DNA of 12,461 bases from Bacteroidaceae bacterium. GTDB taxonomy: Bacteria > Bacteroidota > Bacteroidia > Bacteroidales > Bacteroidaceae. A model generated the notes under the pieces. That model worked only from the letters and a program-made list of their open reading frames with translations. It searched no databases and was not told where the DNA came from. The translations under genes were made by a program, and so were the position numbers. Positions 7,383 through 12,461 of the stretch are shown piece after piece. The number at the start of each line of letters is the position of its first letter. Position 1 is the stretch's first letter. Where the stretch lies: the NCBI GenBank assembly GCA_017548225.1, contig JAFYMV010000052.1:1-12461 (forward strand), in the 5' to 3' direction.

Positions 7383-8930
7383 TCAAGTGGCCTCCTCATT
7401 TCGCGGCCAGTTGACTAGATATACCTGTTCGGTAGCACGAGTGAAAGCCGTGTAGAGCCAGCGGTGATAATCAATTGGCGATGTGTCGGGTGGCAAGTAG
7501 CCTTGATCAAGGTAGATGCAGCCCCACTGGCCACCTTGAGCTTTGTGGCAGGTAACGGCATAGGCATACTTGATCTGCAGTGCATTGAAGTGAGGGTCGA
7601 GACGAAGTTGTTGATAACGCTCCTTCTTGGTGGTGAGGTGGGCATAGTCTTCCATCACATTCTGGAACAGGCGCTCGGCCTCATCACGGGTGAGCGAGGG
7701 AGACTCGCTTTGCAGAGTGTCGAGCAAGACGGTGGTCTCCATCTCATAGTCATCATAGTCGGGGAAGCGCAGCAGCACATCGGCAAAACGGAAGCCATAC
7801 ATCTCACGCGTTCGGCGTACACGACGCACTACTGCTATGTCGCCATTAGCGATAAAGGAAAGGGGAAGTTGAGGAATGAGTGTTGAGGAGTGAGTGGCTC
7901 CGCGCTCATATCCATTCTTCACTCTTAACTCTTCACACTTAACTCTTAACTCCCTCTCTACCCAATAGTAGTTGTTCTTGACCACCATGATGCGATCGCC
8001 CGAGCAGAGTTCTTCCTCGCGGTAGAGTATGCGGTTGCGTATGCCCTGATTATAGATGTTAGCCCGTTTGTTTGAACGGCAGATAATCATACAATCGTCA
8101 GTACCCCAACGAGAATAGGAGGTCTCGAGCGAATCAATAAGGTCGGCACCTGTTACATGGGCTACATCATTAAATTGACAATTGACAATTGACAGTTGAC
8201 AATTATTTTTCCCAGTTTGGGAAACGATATCTATTTTCAATTCTGAATTTTCAATCTTCAACTCGTACAATCTCTCCCTAATCTTCGTCGCGCAATATAA
8301 GATACCCGATTCGGACAGTTGACGCATCACCTGTGTGAGAGTTTTTTCATATACATGCAACCCATATGAACGCAACAGCGAGGTCATCAATGCAGGACTC
8401 TCCTCCTCACCTACTGGAGGCAACTGGGCAGTGTCGCCCAAAAGCATCAGTCGACAACCTTCGCCAGAGTATACATATTGGATAAGGTCATCGAGCAAAC
8501 GACCCGTACCGAAAGTAGAGGACGACAAGCCCTCATTGGAAATCATAGAGGCTTCATCGACAATAAACAGCGTGTGTTTAGAAAGATTTACATTAAGCGA
8601 AAAAGTGTCGGTATCAGTAATGGATTTTTGTCGGTATATGCGCTTATGAATGGTGTAGGCAGGCTGCTCCGCATACGAAGAGAACACCTTGGCGGCACGC
8701 CCCGTAGGAGCCATCAACACCACAGGCTGATTCAGTTCGACGAGCGTTTTCACCAAAGCACCCACAAGCGTAGTCTTACCCGTACCGGCATAGCCACGCA
8801 GCAAAAACAGTTCCATGCCATGACGCGACATCAAGAACTCGCCTATCTGCTCTATAGCTTCAGATTGCTCCTTGGTAGGAACAAAACCGAAGTTATCTCG
8901 AATTTTGGCTGTTACAAAACTATTTATCAT
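7383..8930 (-). CDS. RecD-like AAA-family ATPase/helicase (UvrD_C_2 type) with two repeat insertions
   Basis: This is a 515-residue SF1 helicase of the RecD/Dda-like group common in Bacteroidota beside DUF3822 and rsmD. Walker A is GYAGTGKTT (46-54), APTGRAAKV is at 74-82, Walker B is VDEASM (124-129), GDTAQLPPVG is at 165-174, VMRQ at 201-204, and the C-terminal UvrD_C_2 segment has YAVTCHKAQGGQW (457-469) and YTAFTRAT (493-500). All ATPase motifs are intact. Two low-complexity stretches do not belong to the family: residues ~223-254 (ELKIENSELKI … CQLSIVNCQF) from element D, and ~326-357 (ELRVKCEELRVKN … STLIPQLPLS) from element C. Both keep the frame and lie between conserved blocks. I chose the ATG at 8930 over 8972 because the family-like sequence begins at MINSFVTAKIRDNFGF and the predicted promoter covers the longer start. 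Its role is probably DNA repair or recombination, but its partners are unknown. Confidence 0.9.
   Translation of the reverse strand: MINSFVTAKIRDNFGFVPTKEQSEAIEQIGEFLMSRHGMELFLLRGYAGTGKTTLVGALVKTLVELNQPVVLMAPTGRAAKVFSSYAEQPAYTIHKRIYRQKSITDTDTFSLNVNLSKHTLFIVDEASMISNEGLSSSTFGTGRLLDDLIQYVYSGEGCRLMLLGDTAQLPPVGEEESPALMTSLLRSYGLHVYEKTLTQVMRQLSESGILYCATKIRERLYELKIENSELKIDIVSQTGKNNCQLSIVNCQFNDVAHVTGADLIDSLETSYSRWGTDDCMIICRSNKRANIYNQGIRNRILYREEELCSGDRIMVVKNNYYWVERELRVKCEELRVKNGYERGATHSSTLIPQLPLSFIANGDIAVVRRVRRTREMYGFRFADVLLRFPDYDDYEMETTVLLDTLQSESPSLTRDEAERLFQNVMEDYAHLTTKKERYQQLRLDPHFNALQIKYAYAVTCHKAQGGQWGCIYLDQGYLPPDTSPIDYHRWLYTAFTRATEQVYLVNWPRNEEAT
7868..7952. repeat. Heptamer-repeat element C inside the RecD-like gene
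   Basis: The left arm (7868-7895) alternates GTTGAGG with AATGAGT/AGTGAGT, four units. A 22-bp core (7896-7917, including CTCCGCGCTC) follows. The right arm (7918-7952) is five units: TTAACTC three times, with TTCACTC and TTCACAC. The arms are imperfect inverted repeats. The whole 85 bp is read through in the - strand gene, giving a peptide with ELRVK repeated at a seven-residue period. Confidence 0.82.
8175..8261. repeat. Heptamer-repeat element D inside the RecD-like gene
   Basis: The left arm (8175-8202) is four units of TTGACAA, one of them TTGACAG. The core contains a perfect hairpin, TTTCCCA/TGGGAAA with loop GTT (8208-8224). The right arm (8234-8261) is four units: TTTTCAA twice, TTCTGAA and TCTTCAA. 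The reverse complement of the left unit, TTGTCAA, differs by one base from TTTTCAA, so the arms are again imperfectly inverted. The 87 bp are read through without a stop in the - strand gene. Confidence 0.82.
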
Positions 8931-8943
8931 CGACTTTTGGCGA

Positions 8944-8973
8944 AAAATGTACCCATTTAATAGGAGTTTCAAA
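8944..8973 (-). promoter_or_regulatory. Predicted promoter of the RecD-like gene
   Basis: On the minus strand TTTG (8970-8973) is followed after 18 nt by TACATTTT (8944-8951), close to the Bacteroidota -33 TTTG / -7 TAnnTTTG pair. It lies just upstream of the chosen ATG at 8930 and overlaps the longer alternative start, which supports the shorter one. Confidence 0.45.
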
Positions 8974-8983
8974 CAATTTGTTT

Positions 8984-8991
8984 TACTTTTG
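8984..8991 (+). promoter_or_regulatory. Predicted -7 box of the membrane protein–DUF3822–rsmD operon
   Basis: TACTTTTG fits TAnnTTTG. It is about 33 nt before the ATG at 9025, leaving a short A/T-rich leader. No good -33 TTTG is visible at the usual spacing. It is arranged back to back with the promoter of the divergent helicase gene. Confidence 0.45.
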
Positions 8992-9024
8992 CACCACGAA
9001 ATTAATCAAATAAATCATATAAAC

Positions 9025-9777
9025 ATGAAAAAATTAGTAAATATCGTATTGACATTGTGTGTGGCGGGTCTCGCATACATCTGCGTAGGCAGCATCATGG
9101 GCTCAATCAACTTCGGTAAAGAGCGCGCTTTAAGAGAGAAAGAGATTATCGCACGATTGATTGACATCCGTACAGCACAGATTGCGTTCCGCGACTACAA
9201 CAAGCAGAACAAGGGTCAATATACTGACAACTTTGACGAGCTCATTGCATTCGTTAAGAACGACAGCCTTCCCTTTGTAATGAAGGTGGGAGAGCTCACT
9301 GACAAGCAGCTTGAAGATGGTCTTACTGATAGCAAGGCTGCAAGACTTATTGACGAGGCACGCGCTGCTAAGCGTCCCGCTACAGCCAAGAAGAAATGGA
9401 AAGAGGCTGAGAAAGCGGGTCTCGTACGCTTGAACAAGCAGGGAGAAGTAGAAGAGTATCTCTTCAGCCGCGACACATTCTGGATGCTTGCACTTGACAC
9501 TCTCTACCCCAAAGGTTTCAATGCAGATTCACTCCGCTATGTACCCTTCGGTAATGGTGCTGAGTTTGAGCTCCGTACAGGTTGCGATTCAAGCGGTAAG
9601 TCTGGCAACAAGATTTATCTCTTCGAGGCAAAGACTCCCTATCGTACCTACCTCGATGGCATCAACAAGGATGAGCTTAACAACCTCATTGACCTGCAGC
9701 TTGAGCTCGGTCGCTATCCTGGTTTGAAGGTGGGTGACGCTGAAGTAGGTAACAACAACGCCGGAAACTGGGAGTAA
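9025..9777 (+). CDS. Membrane-anchored protein of unknown function
   Basis: I do not recognise the family with confidence. The 250-residue protein has a short basic start (MKK), one hydrophobic segment (about 5-28, LVNIVLTLCVAGLAYICVGSIMG) and then a long charged region outside or inside the membrane. The first soluble part (KERALREKEIIARLIDIRTAQIAFRDYNKQNKGQYTDNFDELIAFVKN) is helical and continues into a segment resembling pseudopilin-type proteins, in which a membrane helix leads into 'Ala/Tyr… G.Y…..L..F' patterns. No prepilin cleavage motif with a clear G|FTLxE is present, so that likeness is only topological. The frame is open further upstream, but I chose the ATG 9025-9027 because the signal-anchor begins there and a -7 box sits before it. 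GGT dominates its glycine codons, which may point to strong expression. It is first in an operon with DUF3822 and rsmD. Confidence 0.72.
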   Translation: MKKLVNIVLTLCVAGLAYICVGSIMGSINFGKERALREKEIIARLIDIRTAQIAFRDYNKQNKGQYTDNFDELIAFVKNDSLPFVMKVGELTDKQLEDGLTDSKAARLIDEARAAKRPATAKKKWKEAEKAGLVRLNKQGEVEEYLFSRDTFWMLALDTLYPKGFNADSLRYVPFGNGAEFELRTGCDSSGKSGNKIYLFEAKTPYRTYLDGINKDELNNLIDLQLELGRYPGLKVGDAEVGNNNAGNWE

Positions 9778-9799
9778 TCAATCCACACGGGAGATTACG

Positions 9800-10612
9800 G
9801 TGATTGATTTCAACAAAACCAGACAATATACATTATCCATCCGTCTGAGTACGGATGGATTTTGTTTTGCTGTGCACAACCCAAACGCAGCCAACGAGTA
9901 CGCCTACCTACCCTATCGAATAGATCCGCTAAAGCCACTGGCCAACAATCTGAAGACAGCTATAGAGGAAACCGATATGCTGCGCCGCAACTACGGAGCT
10001 GTAAACATCATCTTGGCCGATGCAGCCTATACCCTTATCCCTAAGGAGTACTATGCCGAACAATACGAAAAAGAATTCTATCGCCAGAACATCTCCACGC
10101 CCACTACAAATAGCATCCTCATGCACAACATCGTGGGCGACGAACAAGCTGTAGTACTCTTCGCTATTGAGAAGCAACTACACAAGTACATTACCGCACA
10201 GTACCCTAAAGCCCAGTACTATGCTGCGATAGCACCGCTCATCAATTTTGGTATAGAGCGCAGCTATGCTACCGGCAAAAGATATTGCTTGCTGCATGTG
10301 CGCAAGCGCAGCATTGACTTCATGTGCTACGAGAATGCTTCACCGCTTTTCATCAATACCTTTCAGTATCGCGACACGGCTGATGCACTCTACTACATCC
10401 TCAACGCCTGGAGCACCCTATCGCTCTCACAGACCGATGACACCCTGCATATTGCAGGTCAGTCACGCCATGCTAAAGCGATGATAAAAGAACTAGAAAA
10501 ATTCATCCAAGACATACGCGTCGTACGCCCCGCCGAAGAATTTCACACTACCGAGCTGGCCCGTATAGATGATCTACCTCTCGATCTTCAAACACTTATC
10601 GCATGCGAGTAA
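9800..10612 (+). CDS. DUF3822 family protein
   Basis: This is a 270-residue soluble protein matching the Bacteroidota-specific DUF3822 family, which typically sits directly before rsmD. The N-terminus MIDFNKTRQYTLSIRLSTDGFCF followed by an acidic 'NIILAD' strand fits an actin/RNase H-like (ASKHA) fold, which I recall for a solved member; the biochemical role is unknown. It has no signal peptide or membrane helix. The start is GTG at 9800, supported by GGGAGA at 9789-9794, five bases upstream; no ATG lies nearby in frame. The gap to the preceding gene is 22 nt, and it overlaps the following rsmD by 10 nt, so translation of the two is probably coupled. Confidence 0.82.
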   Translation: MIDFNKTRQYTLSIRLSTDGFCFAVHNPNAANEYAYLPYRIDPLKPLANNLKTAIEETDMLRRNYGAVNIILADAAYTLIPKEYYAEQYEKEFYRQNISTPTTNSILMHNIVGDEQAVVLFAIEKQLHKYITAQYPKAQYYAAIAPLINFGIERSYATGKRYCLLHVRKRSIDFMCYENASPLFINTFQYRDTADALYYILNAWSTLSLSQTDDTLHIAGQSRHAKAMIKELEKFIQDIRVVRPAEEFHTTELARIDDLPLDLQTLIACE

Positions 10613-11148
10613 TCAGTGGAAAATATAAACGACGCACCTTTGAGGTGCCCCGTACATTCAAGGCTCGTCCCACTACGGACTTTGCCAAAGAGAACCTATT
10701 CAATGTCCTGACCAACCTTATCGACTTTGAGGAGTGCGCCAATGTACTCGACCTCTTTGCCGGCACGGGAAGCATCAGCCTCGAATTCGTATCCCGCGGT
10801 TGTGGACGCGTCATCTCGGTAGAACGCGAGCCGGCGCATCATACCCATATATATAAGATTAAGGAGCAACTCAAAGAGGAGAGCTGGATACCTCTGCGTG
10901 CCGATGTGTTCCGCTATATTGAGAAGTGCCACGACACCTTCAATCTCATCTTTGCCGACCCTCCCTATGCACTCACCCGCCTGGCAGAGCTACCCGACCT
11001 TATTCTGAACAAGGGCATGCTCGCTGAAGGAGGCATGTTCATTCTCGAACATGGCAAGGACCATAGCTTTGTTAATCATCCCTGCTTCGTACAAGAGCGT
11101 ATCTACGGTAGCGTACACTTCAGTTTCTTTGAGCCCAAAGGCGAATAA
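10603..11148 (+). CDS. rsmD: 16S rRNA (guanine(966)-N(2))-methyltransferase RsmD
   Basis: RsmD transfers a methyl group from S-adenosylmethionine to N2 of G966 in 16S rRNA during 30S assembly. The 181-residue protein has the family start MRVISGKYKRR, the ARPTTDFAKENLFNVL block (21-36), SAM-binding motif I VLDLFAGTGS (48-57), an acidic end of strand 2 (VERE, 73-76) and the catalytic motif IV DPPY (119-122). Length is normal. Its ATG lies inside the last codons of DUF3822 (10-nt overlap), so it is translated as part of that operon. Transcription should end at the hairpin at 11199-11231. Confidence 0.95.
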   Translation: MRVISGKYKRRTFEVPRTFKARPTTDFAKENLFNVLTNLIDFEECANVLDLFAGTGSISLEFVSRGCGRVISVEREPAHHTHIYKIKEQLKEESWIPLRADVFRYIEKCHDTFNLIFADPPYALTRLAELPDLILNKGMLAEGGMFILEHGKDHSFVNHPCFVQERIYGSVHFSFFEPKGE

Positions 11149-11177
11149 AAACACACGCACTATGCGTATAGTGCGTG
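11146..11177 (-). terminator. Intrinsic terminator for the Gate-domain gene
   Basis: CACGCACTAT (11154-11163) and ATAGTGCGTG (11168-11177) form a perfect 10-bp stem with a 4-nt loop. Read on the minus strand the stem is followed by TGTTTTTATT (complement of 11144-11153), a U-rich tail. On the plus strand no T-run follows, so it acts leftward only. The tail overlaps the rsmD stop codon region. Confidence 0.72.
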
Positions 11178-11198
11178 CAGTTAATTGACATTATATGA

Positions 11199-11231
11199 TG
11201 TGCGAGAACCAAAGCTCTCGCATACTTTTTT
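11199..11231 (+). terminator. Intrinsic terminator for the rsmD operon
   Basis: TGCGAGA (11201-11207) and TCTCGCA (11216-11222) form a 7-bp stem with an 8-nt loop, followed by AC and six T residues (11226-11231). The T-run is on the plus side only, so it serves the rightward operon. Confidence 0.75.
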
Positions 11232-11237
11232 ACAATC

Positions 11238-12392
11238 TTACCAAATAAGACTATAGAGCACAAACATCCAGTGAGCCAAGATGGCAGCCACAAGTCCGCC
11301 TATGGTATGAGCAAGAATAGCCTTTGAGGTAAGGCGACGATAGCCCAGTGTATCGAGCATGGCAGTATGGGTGCTCAAGTAACCACTCCAGCACATACCA
11401 ATAGCAGTAAACACGGCAATTGCGTTACCATCAATCCAACCTTCAGAGATAAAGCCTGGAACAAGGCCCAAAGCAGCACCTACCGCACCAAGTGCAGTGA
11501 TGGGGAAAGCAATGAGGTGAGGATCTTCAAAACCAAAAAGCCAGCGGAATACGGGACCAATCTTCTCACCTATCCACGGCAACAATTCCACACCTTGGTA
11601 TGCAGCACCAGTATATGCCCCATCAGCCGAAGGACCAAAAGTCAGCACCATCACGAGAGTAGAGATGATAAGCACGCCAGGGATAATGGCAAGACCAACA
11701 TCAACACCTGTACGACCGCCATCGAGCAGAGAATCGAGGATACGCTGAAACATCGGTTTTCTAAAATGTCTATCCTGTTCTACCTCAACTACATCAATCT
11801 CGCATGCAGCCTCGTCACGATAGTGAGGATATGCCTTCAGCACAAAACGCTGCATCAGTCGAGTCGACACCATACAACCGAGGAAAGCACCTACAAGGCC
11901 AATAAGCGGTTCTGCATAGTACCCCTGTCCTACCATGAACACGATAACCAACAATCCCATACCGAAAGCCGTACCGAAGTTGGTCAGCGAAATAAACTGA
12001 TACTTCTTGAAGTACGAAGCAAAACGCTTGTCTTGCGCCAAAGAGATAATAGCCGGATTATCAGACAAGAAAGTAAGCACTGCACCTATAGAGGCTGTAC
12101 CAGGTAGATTAAACAACGGGCGCATGAGCGGACGCAGCAACTTTTCCAACAAGTTGACTACCCCAAACTCTACGAAAATCTTGCCCAAAGCTCCTGTGAT
12201 AACGCAGATGGCCATCAAATAGAATACGGTGTTGAGCAACAAATCGTGTGCAGTGTTCATCACCGTATTGAGCATGTTGGGTGTACCCATCTTATAGCCC
12301 AGATAGCCGAAAAGGCCAAACACGATGACAAGACAAATGATACCGCTGGGAACAACTCGTAGGCAACGGCGAAGGATTGATCTAACTCTCAT
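11238..12392 (-). CDS. Gate-domain (nucleoside recognition) integral membrane protein
   Basis: This is a 384-residue polytopic inner-membrane protein, related to the Gate/nucleoside-recognition superfamily and probably to the group named CD0519/CD1768 in clostridia; substrate unknown. Hydrophobic segments include about 16-34 (SGIICLVIVFGLFGYLGY), the stretch with FYLMAICVITGALG, one with FGMGLLVIVFMVGQG, EPLIGLVGAFLGCMV, AIIPGVLIISTLVMVLTFG, FPITALGAVGAALGLVPG and a final AHTIGGLVAAILAHWMFVLY, roughly 8-10 helices. A conserved-looking LTFLSDNPAII motif sits in the first half and a charged cytoplasmic-type linker with DVVEVEQDRHFRKP separates two halves, the usual two-Gate layout. The start at 12392 is 12 nt after the stop of the upstream barrel-like gene, so the two are likely cotranscribed. 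It ends at the leftward hairpin at 11146-11177. Confidence 0.8.
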   Translation of the reverse strand: MRVRSILRRCLRVVPSGIICLVIVFGLFGYLGYKMGTPNMLNTVMNTAHDLLLNTVFYLMAICVITGALGKIFVEFGVVNLLEKLLRPLMRPLFNLPGTASIGAVLTFLSDNPAIISLAQDKRFASYFKKYQFISLTNFGTAFGMGLLVIVFMVGQGYYAEPLIGLVGAFLGCMVSTRLMQRFVLKAYPHYRDEAACEIDVVEVEQDRHFRKPMFQRILDSLLDGGRTGVDVGLAIIPGVLIISTLVMVLTFGPSADGAYTGAAYQGVELLPWIGEKIGPVFRWLFGFEDPHLIAFPITALGAVGAALGLVPGFISEGWIDGNAIAVFTAIGMCWSGYLSTHTAMLDTLGYRRLTSKAILAHTIGGLVAAILAHWMFVLYSLIW

Positions 12393-12404
12393 ATTCTAAA
12401 AGTT

Positions 12405-12461
12405 TTATTTATTGAGAATATTCATTTTCCAGGTAACGCCGAGTGTGAGGAATGAATGGTC
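12405..12461 (-). CDS. C-terminal end of a probable outer-membrane beta-barrel protein
   Basis: Only the last 18 codons lie in the window; the rest is beyond the right edge. The frame is open from the edge to TAA at 12405-12407 and ends ...FLTLGVTWKMNILNK. The alternating hydrophobic pattern with an aromatic (LTLGVTW) looks like a late strand of a TonB-dependent receptor or other porin-like barrel, though the true final residue is Lys rather than the usual Phe. The 12-nt gap to the Gate-domain gene suggests a shared operon. The identification rests on very little sequence. Confidence 0.45.
   Translation of the reverse strand, partial: DHSFLTLGVTWKMNILNK

Noticed and set aside
8208..8224. Intrinsic terminator inside the RecD-like gene
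   Set aside because: The 7-bp palindrome is perfect, but it is not followed by a proper U-run on the coding strand and the reading frame continues intact on both sides.
7868..8261. CRISPR array
   Set aside because: The units are 7 bp, adjacent and without spacers, and no cas genes are present.
7383..8930. Pseudogene because of the low-complexity insertions
   Set aside because: The frame is uninterrupted and every ATPase and UvrD_C_2 motif is present, so the gene is probably functional.
8872..9024. N-terminal extension of the membrane protein gene back to 8872
   Set aside because: It would run through the divergent helicase's start and both promoter boxes, and would put 51 residues before a clear signal-anchor.

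Overview
The window comes from a member of the Bacteroidota, most likely order Bacteroidales and perhaps Prevotellaceae. The signs are a long SecA (1098 aa) ending in a Cys-rich zinc tail, the DUF3822–rsmD gene pair and a DUF6340-type lipoprotein, both typical of this phylum, TAnnTTTG-type -7 promoter boxes, and starts that mostly lack a strong Shine-Dalgarno. The family-level placement is an inference. The content is mainly chromosomal housekeeping; I see no phage, plasmid, insertion sequence or CRISPR.

Layout from left to right: the 3' end of a Sua5/YciO/YrdC-type threonylcarbamoyl-AMP synthase (+); a convergent lipoprotein gene (-); secA (-) with its own hairpin/T-run terminator; a 299-bp divergent intergenic region; a Pif1-type helicase with an HRDC-like C-terminus (+); a bidirectional terminator; a convergent RecD-like ATPase/helicase (-); a short divergent promoter region; a three-gene operon (+) of a membrane-anchored protein of unknown function, DUF3822 and rsmD; a back-to-back pair of oppositely oriented terminators; a polytopic Gate-domain membrane protein (-); and, at the right edge, the last codons of what looks like an outer-membrane beta-barrel protein (-) in the same operon.

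The most unusual signal is a set of short repeats, all with a strict 7-bp period, at five places (364-440, 1447-1482, 5801-5835, 7868-7952, 8175-8261). Three of them share one architecture of about 77-87 bp: an arm of four to five heptamers, a short core, and an imperfectly inverted arm of heptamers. Three of the five lie inside the two helicase genes and keep the reading frame, adding low-complexity heptad peptides in places where loops are expected. One supplies the C-terminal tail and stop codon of the lipoprotein. One forms the secA terminator stem. Because 7 is not a multiple of 3, gain or loss of one unit would shift the frame of the host gene. They look like a family of very small dispersed repeats, reminiscent of the heptanucleotide STRR repeats of cyanobacteria, and I do not recall a named family for this phylum.

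Functionally, SecA drives protein export, Sua5 and RsmD modify tRNA and rRNA, and the two helicases act on DNA. Apart from the rsmD operon and the barrel/Gate pair, the genes are neighbours rather than one pathway.
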